From contig BDSV01000044.1 in assembly GCA_002898075.1 (NCBI GenBank), forward strand, positions 1 to 64,000: a stretch of DNA of 64,000 nucleotides, in the 5' to 3' direction. The notes under the pieces are model-generated. The model was not told the DNA's origin. It did not search any database and saw nothing but the letters and a program-made list of their open reading frames with translations. The translations under genes and the position numbers were made by a program. Of this stretch, positions 11,401 to 19,740 are shown one piece after another (position 1 is the first letter of the stretch; each line of letters begins with the position of its first letter). Origin of the DNA: a bacterium BMS3Abin03. GTDB taxonomy: Bacteria > Bacteroidota > Ignavibacteria > Ignavibacteriales > Ignavibacteriaceae.

Positions 11401-11976
11401 ATAAAAATCATCTTCAAAAATATCTTTGAATGTTTTGGCTGTTTCTCTTGCTTTGTCGATATCACCGTTTACAAGATGATATGATACAACACCTCCCACA
11501 CACGCAGATGTGCAAATCAATCCTTCGCGATATTTTCTTAAAAGTTCAAGATCGACCCTCGGTTTGTAATAGAATCCTTCGGTGTGACCTAATGTTGAAA
11601 GCTTCGACAAATTTTTATAGCCCTGTTTGTTTTTTGCCAGCAGGATAAGGTGTGAGTAATTTTTCTTCCGTTTTTTCCCGTTCGTTTTATTTACTTCTCC
11701 CCTTTCAAAACGATTGCCTTTTCTAACAATGTAAGCTTCCATCCCTATAATGGGTTTGATGCCGGCTTTGGTTGCTTTTTTGTAGAATTCCGCCACACCG
11801 TACATAACTCCATGATCAGTCAAAGCAACGGATTTCATATTATATTTTTGCGCCGCTTCGACTAAACTGCCTACGGTGCAAGCACCATCCTGAAGTGAAT
11901 AATGACTGTGATTATGTAGGTGAATAAAATCAGACACCAGCTTTTCCGAAGTTTGGTTTGAAGGAAATATGTTCAT
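8479..11976 (-). CDS. dnaE: DNA polymerase III alpha subunit
   Basis: The replicative polymerase subunit of the DnaE type. An N-terminal PHP domain begins at FIHLHNHSHYSLQDG. The polymerase core has GRGSAAGSLVAYALG and the catalytic aspartate motif PDIDVDFADD, followed by the tandem HhH and an OB-fold near the C-terminus (IRACGIITDLRTKIDRSGK). The length of about 1165 residues is normal. The ORF track starts at a TTG at 12018 with no visible ribosome-binding site; I prefer the ATG at 11976 (MNIFPSNQ), which has AGGA about a dozen bases upstream and leaves the usual short lead into the PHP domain. The start is the only uncertain point. Confidence 0.96.
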   Translation of the reverse strand: MNIFPSNQTSEKLVSDFIHLHNHSHYSLQDGACTVGSLVEAAQKYNMKSVALTDHGVMYGVAEFYKKATKAGIKPIIGMEAYIVRKGNRFERGEVNKTNGKKRKKNYSHLILLAKNKQGYKNLSKLSTLGHTEGFYYKPRVDLELLRKYREGLICTSACVGGVVSYHLVNGDIDKARETAKTFKDIFEDDFYLEIQDHGLEKDKAVLEWMPKLSKELGIKLVATNDCHYIEKDHALPHNILLLLSDKEGRDYKDLKYKTDQIYFKSPEEMIELFKDYDNAIENTLEIDSKIDLKLDFEGLYFPKFPIPEDSKAKTLDDYFELLAKEGLEKRKINITPQVEERFNFEVETIKKMGFSGYLLIVQDFINAAKKNNIPVGPGRGSAAGSLVAYALGITNINPLKYNLLFERFLNPERKSMPDIDVDFADDQRGEVIEYVKEKYGEECVSQIITFNRLSSKAVIRDVARVLKIPIPVVNKITKYIPSKFGKVYSIDKALNEVPELKWVKNSKEPEIQNLIKFAKVLEGMNRNASKHAAGVVITPDEVSNYVPLANAVSQQDIVTQFNMKEIEGAGLLKMDFLGLRTLTIIRDTLDLIKKNYGQEIDIDDIPLDDEETYKLFSKGQTTGVFQFESAPMREYLKQLKPTTLNDLAAMNALYRPGPMDFIDEFIERKSGAKQVKYLHPPLEEILKETYGIIVYQEQVIQIANKIAGMSLAEADLLRRAMGKKDLLAMKEQKVKFINGAVEKGITKKVAVQIFEAIDKFANYGFNKSHAVAYSFIAYQTAYLKAHYTAEFLAANLTNEFGNSDKITKFLEDCRKLKIKVLPPDVNNPSVNFDVVDGKIRFGMSAIKNVGKNAVEEIIKARTKLNRDFNSVFDFCMNINTRIVNKRALEGLILAGAFDSVMPQRSSMLDAIESALEFGYKVQNSKLDSDNSLFGGTEIAQIKEPELPDKEPWSEKERLSREREVMGFYVTGHPLHKYEVEYNSFANFRIGESEKLKDMENIRACGIITDLRTKIDRSGKTMAFFTIDDFSGSCECLMFSKIYSEYGEFLKEEEPVFILGDIESSGDAVKIHVNKVLPLENARRQLAQSIKILINRKKHSLQQLSGLKIILEQHEGKLPVFIHLNNNGSKGFLYSLEKYRVDVTEDFISEVKNLLGNESIILNSK

Positions 11977-12018
11977 TAAAGGATTGAAAAATCCTGATTG
12001 GAATATTACGGAAATCAA

Positions 12019-12376
12019 AATTGAATTGCCAAACGGAAAGGAGGGGAGAATGATTTTTTTATCGAAAGAAATATAATTTTTTATAAACCATTAAAACGGT
12101 TCGGTAATGTGGTCGGTTTTTCAAGGAGTCCACGACTTAAGAGACTGTTGCAGAACTAATGTTTGTCACACTGAATCCCCGATTTATCAGGATGAAGTGT
12201 CTCAAAGTTATCAAGCTTGAGATTCTTCATTCCGCTACGCTCCGTTCAGAATGACAATTCGGCTTCACTGTTAGGTACGCCGCAATTGCGGCGTAATGTA
12301 ATGAAGCCGAGTCAGACTTGTGTAACACATACCTAAGTCGTGGGTTAATAAAATGAAAAGGTGTTTTAATCACCTT
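12019..12376. repeat. Nested palindromic intergenic repeats between dnaE and dut
   Basis: No gene is supported in this 358-base gap. Three palindromes sit inside one another. The outermost pair is CCACGACTTAAG (12130-12141) and CCTAAGTCGTGG (12332-12343). The next is GGCTTCA (12261-12267) and TGAAGCC (12302-12308). The innermost is the perfect 20-base palindrome TACGCCGCAATTGCGGCGTA (12276-12295). Between the outer arms lies a module reading GAGATTCTTCATTCCGCT...CCGTTCAGAATGACA, of which degenerate relatives occur near 55.75 and 59.15 kb. The arrangement looks like successive insertion of small REP-like elements. Confidence 0.6.
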
Positions 12377-12835
12377 TTACTCCCTCCCCGTATGCCCAAA
12401 GCCTCCTTCGCCTCTTTTGCTGTCGTTCAGGTTATCGGTTTCCTCCAATTTTGCTTTATAGACTTTCGAAAGAATTAGCTGTGCTATTCTGTCGCCGGGT
12501 TTTATTGTAAAATCTTCTTTACCGAAGTTTATCATTATTATTTTTATCTCGCCCCTGTAATCGGAATCGATTGTGCCTGGCGAGTTTAATACACCGATCG
12601 CGTGCTTTGCAGCGAGTCCGCTTCTCGGGCGTACTTGTATTTCGTAACCTTCGGGAATTTCGACAGAAAGATTTGTCGGCACCATTTCAACTTCCATCGG
12701 TTTTAATACAATTGGAATCTTCATTGCAGCACGCACATCCATTCCTGCACTCCCTTCGGTAGAATAGGAAGGGATGGGAATGTGATCGAACTCTTTGTTT
12801 ATTCTTTTGAATTTTACTGTTATTTCTTCTGACAT
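12377..12835 (-). CDS. dut: Deoxyuridine triphosphate nucleotidohydrolase (dUTPase)
   Basis: A 152-residue trimeric dUTPase that hydrolyses dUTP to dUMP and pyrophosphate, keeping uracil out of DNA and supplying thymidylate synthesis. All five family motifs are visible in order: AGMDVRA, PRSGLAAKHAIGVLN, GTIDSDYRGEI (with the catalytic Asp), DRIAQLIL and the C-terminal glycine-rich RGEGGFGHTG that closes over the nucleotide. It lies between the dnaE-proximal repeat block and the flippase gene, with only 89 bases to the latter. Confidence 0.97.
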   Translation of the reverse strand: MSEEITVKFKRINKEFDHIPIPSYSTEGSAGMDVRAAMKIPIVLKPMEVEMVPTNLSVEIPEGYEIQVRPRSGLAAKHAIGVLNSPGTIDSDYRGEIKIIMINFGKEDFTIKPGDRIAQLILSKVYKAKLEETDNLNDSKRGEGGFGHTGRE

Positions 12836-12842
12836 AAATTAT

Positions 12843-12912
12843 CATTCTTCCTTTTTTTGTAGCGCGCACCTTCAAGTCGCAACATTAGCGAACTGAAGTT
12901 CGCTCTACAAAT
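12843..12912. repeat. Small palindromic repeat between dut and the flippase gene
   Basis: The gap holds the hairpin AGCGAACT-GA-AGTTCGCT (12887-12904), enclosed by the outer arms TTTGTAG near 12855 and CTACAAA near 12905. It resembles the compact REP-like palindromes in other gaps of this window. It may act in transcript termination, but there is no T tract. Confidence 0.45.
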
Positions 12913-12924
12913 TTTTTGATGTTA

Positions 12925-14388
12925 TTAGTTTTTTGTTTCCTTTAATTTTTGTTTTATGGATTTTATTTCATCTCGGTTTACGGCAATGAAGTATAAATAA
13001 AATATAAAGCCGATAAAGATTAACGTTTTTATTAAAAGTGAAATATAAATATTACCGCTTTCGAAAAGATAATAACCGAATCCTGCCAAAGTAACACCCG
13101 CAAATATTTTAAATATCTTATCCATCTCGTAATTTATTTTATAAAATTTTTGTGTGACGAAGTAATATCCTAAAGCCATTACAAGATATGCCGCAAGCGT
13201 AGCTAAAGCTGCACCATAAATATTAAGCACCGGAATTAAGACAAAGTTAGCAACAACATTCGTAACTGCACCAATGCCTGTAATTAACGGGGCGTACAAA
13301 CTTTTTTCTTCTATATAAATTCCGGCGGAAAAAATAACATACAAACCGTTTATTAAATAAGCCAATAAAATAATCGGGACAATGCTTAAGCCGCTCCAGT
13401 ACCATGACCCGATAAGCGAATAACCGGAAATTTGAATTGTCGCAGCATCCGATATAAAAAGAGATAGTCCGACTAATATAATGCTTCCCACAAGAGTAAA
13501 ATATGTTAAAACTTTCGAGAACATTTCCTTTGCATTTTCTTCCTTTGCATTTTGCAGGAAGAACGGCTGCCACGCATACTGAAACATATTCACGAACAGC
13601 ATCATAAAAATACCGAGCTTATAATTTGCTTTATAAATTCCGATTGTTTTAAGATCGGTAAGCTTTTCCAATATCGGCACATCAATTACCTGAACAACCA
13701 TTACCGCAAGACCGGCAGGTAAATAAGGCAGCCCGAATTTCATTAACCGCTTAAACAACTTTGTATGAAATTTTAACCTGAAGTTCCTGTAAATTGTGGG
13801 CAGCAGCAGAATTAAAGATACAAGCGATGCAATTATGTTACTGAACAGTATCGCCTCAATTCCCAGCTTCATTACTAAAATGAGAAAAAGATTTAGAATA
13901 AGATTTGTACAAATGTTCAATATTTTAAACAGGGAAAACTTTTTAGCTTCACGGTTCAGTCTTAAAAGTAAAAAAGGAATTGCTCCGTTCACATCGAGAA
14001 AGATAACTGCGCCGGCAAGATATATTAAATAATGATATTCGTCAGGGATACCTAAATTAGCAGCAATTGCATCTTTGTAAAAGAAGATGATAAAACTAAA
14101 AATAAGTGAAGTTGCAAAGACCGAGATATACGGAGTGGAAAAATTATCTTTCTCATCGCCTATATCTTTGAAAGCTGCAAATTTAAGAAATGCAGAATCC
14201 ATACCGTAAATGTAAAAGATATAGACTATTGCTATAAACGCATAGACAATCTGGATTATGCCGTACTCTGCCGGTGCAAAAATATTCGTAAAAACCGGAA
14301 TGAGCAGAAAGTTGAGAAACCTTCCTACCATTGTACTCACACCGTAAATGGCAGTATCTTTCCCGAGTTGTTTTAGTTTATCAAACAT
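12925..14388 (-). CDS. Polysaccharide/oligosaccharide flippase, MOP superfamily
   Basis: A 487-residue, strongly hydrophobic protein with about 12-14 predicted membrane spans. It opens with KQLGKDTAIYGVSTMVGRFLNFLLIPVFT, the typical first-helix region of polysaccharide-export flippases (PST/Wzx family of the MOP exporter superfamily). Members move undecaprenyl-linked sugars across the inner membrane. It is well outside the main polysaccharide operon and forms its own small unit with nadC and the thioesterase gene upstream (9 bases from nadC). Its substrate is unknown, and a lipid II-type flippase role cannot be excluded. Confidence 0.85.
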   Translation of the reverse strand: MFDKLKQLGKDTAIYGVSTMVGRFLNFLLIPVFTNIFAPAEYGIIQIVYAFIAIVYIFYIYGMDSAFLKFAAFKDIGDEKDNFSTPYISVFATSLIFSFIIFFYKDAIAANLGIPDEYHYLIYLAGAVIFLDVNGAIPFLLLRLNREAKKFSLFKILNICTNLILNLFLILVMKLGIEAILFSNIIASLVSLILLLPTIYRNFRLKFHTKLFKRLMKFGLPYLPAGLAVMVVQVIDVPILEKLTDLKTIGIYKANYKLGIFMMLFVNMFQYAWQPFFLQNAKEENAKEMFSKVLTYFTLVGSIILVGLSLFISDAATIQISGYSLIGSWYWSGLSIVPIILLAYLINGLYVIFSAGIYIEEKSLYAPLITGIGAVTNVVANFVLIPVLNIYGAALATLAAYLVMALGYYFVTQKFYKINYEMDKIFKIFAGVTLAGFGYYLFESGNIYISLLIKTLIFIGFIFYLYFIAVNRDEIKSIKQKLKETKN

Positions 14389-14397
14389 CTGAATTAA

Positions 14398-15240
14398 TCA
14401 TTCCGGTAATAGTTCAAGGGATATATCGAGCGCTTTAACACTGTGTGTAAGTGCACCGACGGAAATAAAATCGACACCTGTTTCTGCAATAGATTTAACC
14501 GTCTGTAATGTTACCCCGCCTGAAGCTTCGACTTTACATTTGCCGTTAATGAGTTTCACAGCTTCCGTCATATTCCGGATATCAAAATTATCAAGCATGA
14601 TTATATCGACATTGCAGTTAATCGCTTCTTTAACTTCATCAATATTTTTTGTTTCAATTTCAATTTTAAAACGATTCCCGCTTTTTTCGTTGTATAATTT
14701 GCAGGATTTCACGGCATTGGTAATTGATCCGGCAGTTTCGATATGATTATCTTTAATCAGGAACATGTCGTAAAGTCCGAACCTGTGATTTTCGCCGCCG
14801 CCGGTTTTTACAGCTTTCTTATCAGGCAGCCGAAGACCCGGAGCAGTTTTTCTCGTATCGATTATTTTGGCTTTTGTGTGTTTAACCTGTTCAATAAACT
14901 TACTTGTTAGCGTGGCTATTCCGCTCATCCGTTGTAAAAAATTAAGAGCGGTTCTTTCTGCAGTTAAAACTGATGCTGCATTACCGGATACAATAGCAGC
15001 GATATCTCCCGGATTAACTTTACTTCCGTTAGAAATTTTAATATCGAAACTTAATGAGCGATCATAAATAGAGAAAACTTTTTCGGCAATATCAATTCCG
15101 GCTAATACACCTGCTTCTTTTATAAGAATTTTTCCGGATGTTTTCCTTTTCGAATTAAGAACAGCAGAAGTAGTAATATCTCCTGTACCAATATCTTCGG
15201 CAAGAGCATTTCTGATTATTTTATCGATAACTTCGTTCAT
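14398..15240 (-). CDS. nadC: Nicotinate-nucleotide pyrophosphorylase (quinolinate phosphoribosyltransferase)
   Basis: A 280-residue enzyme of de novo NAD synthesis that converts quinolinate and PRPP to nicotinate mononucleotide, CO2 and PPi. Family motifs are RTALNFLQRMSGIAT, DTRKTAPGLR, KTGGGENHRFGLYD with the following IKDNH, and the C-terminal barrel strands VEASGGVTLQTV and VDFISVGALTHS. Its start codon overlaps the thioesterase gene stop by four bases (ATGA), indicating translational coupling. No nadA or nadB lies in the window. Confidence 0.96.
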   Translation of the reverse strand: MNEVIDKIIRNALAEDIGTGDITTSAVLNSKRKTSGKILIKEAGVLAGIDIAEKVFSIYDRSLSFDIKISNGSKVNPGDIAAIVSGNAASVLTAERTALNFLQRMSGIATLTSKFIEQVKHTKAKIIDTRKTAPGLRLPDKKAVKTGGGENHRFGLYDMFLIKDNHIETAGSITNAVKSCKLYNEKSGNRFKIEIETKNIDEVKEAINCNVDIIMLDNFDIRNMTEAVKLINGKCKVEASGGVTLQTVKSIAETGVDFISVGALTHSVKALDISLELLPE

Positions 15241-15656
15241 TTATCTTTATTAAAAAATGGGCGAATAACTTTAAGGAAGAATTCCGGTGGTCTGCAAACT
15301 TTTTTCGTTTCCCGGTTGACAAATACCAGATCGACATAACCCTCACAAATTAAAACATTTCTTTCCGCACTTATAATTTTATGATCGATGTGAACTTTAA
15401 CTTCGGGTAGTTTCCCTACCAGTGATTCTACTTCCAACAATTCATCGTAAAACGCCGGATTTTTGTAATTGATATAAATTGAATGAACCGGCATCATAAA
15501 ACCGTTCTCTTCTATTGTTTTATAAGTCAGGTTTAATTCCCGCATCATGTCGGTCCTGCCCACCTCAAAATATTCAGGGTATTTACCGTAATATGCGTAA
15601 TGCATTTGATCGGTATCGGCATATCTAACGCGGATATTTGTTTTATGTTTCAGCAT
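15237..15656 (-). CDS. Acyl-CoA thioesterase, YbgC/4HBT hotdog family
   Basis: A 139-residue hotdog-fold protein. The signature RYADTDQMHYAYYGKYPEYF near the N-terminus contains the Asp-x-Asp-x-x-His/Gly pattern of the 4-hydroxybenzoyl-CoA thioesterase family. The remainder follows the standard length and strand order, including the SIYINYKNPAFYDE segment. It is expected to hydrolyse short acyl-CoA or acyl-ACP thioesters in the cytoplasm. The physiological substrate cannot be read from the sequence. It is the first gene of a short unit with nadC and the flippase gene, overlapping nadC by four bases. Confidence 0.9.
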   Translation of the reverse strand: MLKHKTNIRVRYADTDQMHYAYYGKYPEYFEVGRTDMMRELNLTYKTIEENGFMMPVHSIYINYKNPAFYDELLEVESLVGKLPEVKVHIDHKIISAERNVLICEGYVDLVFVNRETKKVCRPPEFFLKVIRPFFNKDK

Positions 15657-15960
15657 AAAGTTTTTGAAAAATATTATATGAATTATTTAATGATAACTCA
15701 AGTTTAACTGTAATTTATATAAACCTTGCCTGCGGGAGGCAGGCGTTTACAAGTTAAAAAACGCTTTACTGCAATAGTAGGAACTGTTAAAAAAAACTTT
15801 GTGAATCTTTGTGTCTTGGAGACTTTGTGGCGGATACAGCGAATTTATTTATTATACAAAACTTTTATTTGCCACGAAGACACAAAGACTCTAAGAAACA
15901 CAAAGAATTTTTACTTATGAAATATTTTATTCAAACATAAAAGAAATAAAGTTTAAAACT
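15657..15960. repeat. Intergenic repeats: GCCTGC palindrome and large 'CTTTGTG' inverted repeat
   Basis: No gene is supported. GCCTGC-GGGAG-GCAGGC (around 15727-15744) is a small hairpin. From about 15799 to 15907 there is a large imperfect inverted repeat: the left arm contains CTTTGTGAATCTTTGTGTCT and TTTGTGGC, and the right arm contains GCCACGAAGACACAAAGA and AACACAAAGAATTTTT. Arms like these recur in many Bacteroidota-related genomes as a dispersed palindromic element. Here it insulates the thioesterase-nadC unit from the accA end of the polysaccharide operon. Confidence 0.6.
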
Positions 15961-15991
15961 AAAATAAAAAATCCCGAATAACTCGGGATTT
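15961..15991 (-). terminator. Rho-independent terminator of the polysaccharide-accA operon
   Basis: On the minus strand AAATCCCGA-GTTAT-TCGGGATTT forms a 9-base-pair stem followed by TTTTTTATTTT. It lies about 40 bases downstream of the accA stop, which fixes the end of the long minus-strand operon. Confidence 0.8.
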
Positions 15992-16030
15992 AAAATAAGC
16001 TAAAATATTTTAATGTTCAGAGAACTTTCA

Positions 16031-16981
16031 TTATTCGACATATTCGCCCATAGCGCCAAATTTTTCCAATCTTGCTTCAATCAATTTATCCGGTTTGATT
16101 TTAACAAGTTCAACAAGCTCTTCAAGTAATACCGATTTTAAAGTTTCAGCAGCAGCGTTGTGATCTTTATGAGCACCTCCGAGCGGTTCGGGAATTATTC
16201 TGTCAATAATTTTTTGCTCAAGAAGATCGGGTGCGGTAAGCTTTAGCGCTTCAGCGGCTTGCTCTTTATAATCCCAGGTTCTCCACAAAATACTCGAACA
16301 GGATTCCGGGCTGATAACGGAATACCAGCAATTTTCCAGCATTAAAATTCTATTGCCCACACCAATACCAAGTGCGCCGCCGCTGGCTCCCTCGCCGATA
16401 ATAACAACAATTATCGGCACACGAAGCTTACTCATTTCAAAAAGATTTTTTGCAATTGCCTCCGCCTGTCCCCGCTCTTCTGCACCCAGCCCGGGGTATG
16501 CGCCGGGAGTATCGATTAAAGTTATAACGGGCTTGTTAAACTTTTCGGCTAATTTCATAAGGCGAAGCGCTTTCCTGTAACCTTCGGGGTTTGCCATTCC
16601 GAAGTTACGGTACACATTCGATTTTGTATCGCGCCCTTTTTGATGACCGATAATCATTACTTTGAATTTATCCAGCTTGGCGAAGCCGCCTATAATTGCC
16701 TTATCATCGGCAAAATGCCTGTCGCCATGAAGTTCGATAAAATCTTCGGTCATTAAATGAATGTAATCGAGTGTGAACGGTCTATCGGGATGCCGTGCAA
16801 GCTGTACGCGCTGCCACCTCGATAGCCCCTTGTAAAGCTCCTGTTTTAACTGGGAGACCTTTGCTTCCAGCCTGGCAATATCTTTACCGATATCCAGATT
16901 TCCCGATGATTGCCTCATCTCATCAAGTTTTTCTTCGAGTTCATATATCGGTTTTTCAAAATCTAAAATTGTTTTTCCCAT
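16031..16981 (-). CDS. accA: Acetyl-CoA carboxylase carboxyltransferase subunit alpha
   Basis: A 316-residue alpha subunit of the acetyl-CoA carboxylase carboxyltransferase, which transfers carboxyl from biotin to acetyl-CoA to make malonyl-CoA. Characteristic segments are the N-terminal coiled coil ([17 protein letters not shown]), [59 protein letters not shown] and the oxyanion-hole segment [15 protein letters not shown]. Length is normal. It begins three bases after the glycosyltransferase-PHPT fusion gene, so it is cotranscribed as the last gene of the polysaccharide operon. No accD or biotin gene is nearby. Confidence 0.97.
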   Translation of the reverse strand: MGKTILDFEKPIYELEEKLDEMRQSSGNLDIGKDIARLEAKVSQLKQELYKGLSRWQRVQLARHPDRPFTLDYIHLMTEDFIELHGDRHFADDKAIIGGFAKLDKFKVMIIGHQKGRDTKSNVYRNFGMANPEGYRKALRLMKLAEKFNKPVITLIDTPGAYPGLGAEERGQAEAIAKNLFEMSKLRVPIIVVIIGEGASGGALGIGVGNRILMLENCWYSVISPESCSSILWRTWDYKEQAAEALKLTAPDLLEQKIIDRIIPEPLGGAHKDHNAAAETLKSVLLEELVELVKIKPDKLIEARLEKFGAMGEYVE

Positions 16982-16984
16982 TTT

Positions 16985-18973
16985 TTAATCTCTTTTGTTC
17001 CACATTTTATTTAACGTACGACCGAGAATTTCCAGGTCAAGCCAGATGTTTTGATTCTTTGCATAATAAAAATCGAGCTTCTCAAAATCTATGTTCGAAT
17101 CATTATCAATATACCAGAACCCTGTTAACCCCTGCCTGCCCATAAATATTCTTTTTCCCGAACGATCTAACTTAGGTCCCACAAAACTTTTTTTACCCCG
17201 GACAACCAACGGCACATTGAGTATAAATGAGCGGAAATCGGTTTTCTTTTTATTCATCTTTGAAATGAAATATATAAAAGGATAAATAAATAACAAAACT
17301 AACATGCCTGCAATAATATCAAAAGTTCGTTTAATAAAACGCATAAGCGGGCTTGAAATATTGTATTGAACTTCTACGAGGGGAATATCATCAAGCATCG
17401 AGACCGAGGTTTTGCCAACTATAAACTCCAATTCGGAGCCGCTTATTTTAAATTCGACCGGTTCATTGCGGCAATCGGAAACTACCGCCATCATCTCGCT
17501 GTATTCCAGATCCTTTGAAGAAAATATAACCTCGGTAATACCGTATTCGTCTATTACCTTTTTAATATTTTCTATACTGCCGACAACTTCGAACGAATTA
17601 ATATTTTTCCCTATATCATTATGATATTTCCCAACTAACCCGATAACCGTATGGTATTCTGTTCTCTTCTGCCTGATCTTATTTGCTATCTGGATTGCAA
17701 ACTGTTCTGTTCCTATTATCAGAGTTCTGTTCCTGCTTATATTATCGATTGTAAGCCCTACTTTAAAAATTAACTTTATTAAAAATCGCCACAGTGTTGT
17801 TGAGAACGAAAGTAATAAGTATGTAATTAATACAACAGCACGACTGTAAGCAAACTGCTTGAAGAAAAACGTAATCGAGGTAAGAATAACGAAACTAATA
17901 ATAATTGCGAGAAAGTTGCTTAAAACAGAAAGCGTATCCCGTTTATACACACGGGTAAGCGAGGCGGTAATAATATGTATTAATGCCGGAATAGTATATA
18001 TGATAGGATAATCCCGCAAATTAAATCCTACCCAGGAACTGTAGCTAATATAAATTTGTTCTGCAACGAAAAGGCATAAATCAAAAAGCAGAAAATCTAT
18101 TATTGCCGAAAGTATTGCCAGTTTTCTTTTACCGAAAAACGCAAAAATTTTCCTAACCCCAATAGCGGTACGAAGAATAACCTCCACCAAAAAAGAACTT
18201 GAAAGATGTTTTTTTACAAACAGGTGCATCGCATTGTAAAAAACTCTTGTTTCATCCAGACTGCTTCGTTTTGTACTTTCTCCTTTATAATGAATTATTT
18301 GAGTTGAATGAACGTAAAATACTTTATAACCTGCTTTTTGAATTCTATAGCATAAATCCAGGTCTTCGCCGTACATAAAAAATTGCTCGTCAAAGCCACC
18401 GACCTTTTCATAAACTTCACGCCGCATCATCATAAAAGAACCGCTAATAGCATCGACCTCATAGGATTTATTTTCATCGAGATAGGTAAGATTGTAACGC
18501 GCAAACAACTTATTCTTCGGGAATAAACGGCTGAGACCCGTTACTTTAGTAAAGGACGTCCACGGACCGGGAAAGCTTCGGCGGCATGCCAACTGCAGCG
18601 AACCATCCGGATTCAGTATTTTACAGCCGGCTAACCCGGCTTCGGGATTACTGTTAAAAAACCCGATCATTTTATCGAAAGTATCTTCGCTTACGAGAGT
18701 ATCGGGATTAAGCATAAGCATAAAGTCGCCCTTAGCAATTTTAAGCGCCTGGTTGTTTGCTTTTCCGAAACCAAGGTTTTTTTTATTGACGATTAGTTTT
18801 ACATCAGGAAATTTCTCGCGGATAAGCTCAACGCTCCCGTCATCGGAAGCATTATCTACAATTATAATTTCTTTGCTAATGCCTGATGATGCTTTTTCGA
18901 TTGAATGAAGTAAATTCTGCAGGAATTCTTTAACATTATAATTAACGATTATAATTGAGAGATTCAACTGCAC
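16985..18973 (-). CDS. Fusion of GT2 glycosyltransferase with a degenerate polyprenyl glycosylphosphotransferase
   Basis: A 662-residue protein of two parts. Residues 1-230 are a complete GT2 domain of rhamnosyltransferase type (SIIIVNYNVKEFL, IVDNASDDGS, MLNPDTLV, GSFMMMRREVYEKVGGFDE). From about 275 there are four membrane helices, then a Rossmann-like domain (RTLIIGTEQFAIQIANKI), then KRTFDIIAGMLVLLFIYPF. That is the architecture of WbaP/WcaJ-like polyprenyl-phosphate sugar-1-phosphate transferases. The catalytic end is eroded: KFRSM with its following Asp-Ala-Glu is absent, and the VGPRPE motif appears as FVGPKLDR. The second half is therefore probably non-catalytic and may serve as membrane scaffold. 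It is tightly packed with the DPM-like gene (2 bases) and accA (3 bases). Confidence 0.85.
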   Translation of the reverse strand: MQLNLSIIIVNYNVKEFLQNLLHSIEKASSGISKEIIIVDNASDDGSVELIREKFPDVKLIVNKKNLGFGKANNQALKIAKGDFMLMLNPDTLVSEDTFDKMIGFFNSNPEAGLAGCKILNPDGSLQLACRRSFPGPWTSFTKVTGLSRLFPKNKLFARYNLTYLDENKSYEVDAISGSFMMMRREVYEKVGGFDEQFFMYGEDLDLCYRIQKAGYKVFYVHSTQIIHYKGESTKRSSLDETRVFYNAMHLFVKKHLSSSFLVEVILRTAIGVRKIFAFFGKRKLAILSAIIDFLLFDLCLFVAEQIYISYSSWVGFNLRDYPIIYTIPALIHIITASLTRVYKRDTLSVLSNFLAIIISFVILTSITFFFKQFAYSRAVVLITYLLLSFSTTLWRFLIKLIFKVGLTIDNISRNRTLIIGTEQFAIQIANKIRQKRTEYHTVIGLVGKYHNDIGKNINSFEVVGSIENIKKVIDEYGITEVIFSSKDLEYSEMMAVVSDCRNEPVEFKISGSELEFIVGKTSVSMLDDIPLVEVQYNISSPLMRFIKRTFDIIAGMLVLLFIYPFIYFISKMNKKKTDFRSFILNVPLVVRGKKSFVGPKLDRSGKRIFMGRQGLTGFWYIDNDSNIDFEKLDFYYAKNQNIWLDLEILGRTLNKMWNKRD

Positions 18974-18975
18974 TC

Positions 18976-19701
18976 CTATTTAAGCAATCTGAAAATACTT
19001 AGGCATCTTAGCTTCCAAACCATAAACACTGCTTCACGCACTATCTTTCTAGACATCTTAGACATGCCTCTTGTCCTATCCACAAAGACTATAGGAATTT
19101 CTATTATTTTAAATCCTTTCTTCCAGGTTTTAAAAGTCATTTCAATCTGGAAAGCATATCCGTTCGACTTTACTCCATCGAGGTTAATAGATTCTAAAAC
19201 GCTTCTTCTAAAACATTTAAACCCGCCCGTTGCATCTTTAACGGGCAGCCCGGTTATCACTCTTGTGTAGATATTTGCAAAGTAGCTCAGAAACAATCTA
19301 CGCATAGGCCAGTTAATAACATTAACTCCGCTTATATACCGGCTGCCTAAAACCAGGTCATATTTTTTAATCGTTTTGAGGAAATTCGGAATTTCATCCG
19401 GGTCGTGAGAAAAGTCGGCATCCATTTCAAATACGTATTCGTATCCGTTTTGCAGCGCATATTTAAAACCGGCAATATATGCAGTACCTAAACCCATTTT
19501 CTTTTCACGTTCAATTAAATGCACCCTATTATTTTTATTAGATTCTTCACGAACATAATCTGCCGTTCCGTCGGGTGAATTATCATCGACTACTAATACA
19601 TTTATATTTTCATCCTTGCTTAACACTTCGGGTATAAGCTTCGGAAGGTTCTCTACTTCATTATAAGTAGGAATTATAACTAAAATTTTGCCGTCGTTCA
19701 T
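18976..19701 (-). CDS. Polyprenol monophosphate mannose synthase-like GT2 glycosyltransferase
   Basis: A 241-residue GT2 protein of the DPM1 type. It shows IPTYNEVENLPKLIPEVL, VVDDNSPDGTADYV, EMDADFSHDPDEIP with the acidic metal-binding residues, GSRYISGVNVINWPM and ATGGFKCFRRSVLE. Such enzymes transfer mannose or another hexose from a nucleotide sugar to polyprenyl phosphate at the inner membrane. There is no added membrane domain, which matches the soluble DPM1 subclass. It sits inside the polysaccharide operon, two bases before the GT2-PHPT fusion. Confidence 0.9.
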   Translation of the reverse strand: MNDGKILVIIPTYNEVENLPKLIPEVLSKDENINVLVVDDNSPDGTADYVREESNKNNRVHLIEREKKMGLGTAYIAGFKYALQNGYEYVFEMDADFSHDPDEIPNFLKTIKKYDLVLGSRYISGVNVINWPMRRLFLSYFANIYTRVITGLPVKDATGGFKCFRRSVLESINLDGVKSNGYAFQIEMTFKTWKKGFKIIEIPIVFVDRTRGMSKMSRKIVREAVFMVWKLRCLSIFRLLK

Positions 19702-19740
19702 AACTTAACTTTAATTGTAATGTTTTATAAATTTTAGAAT

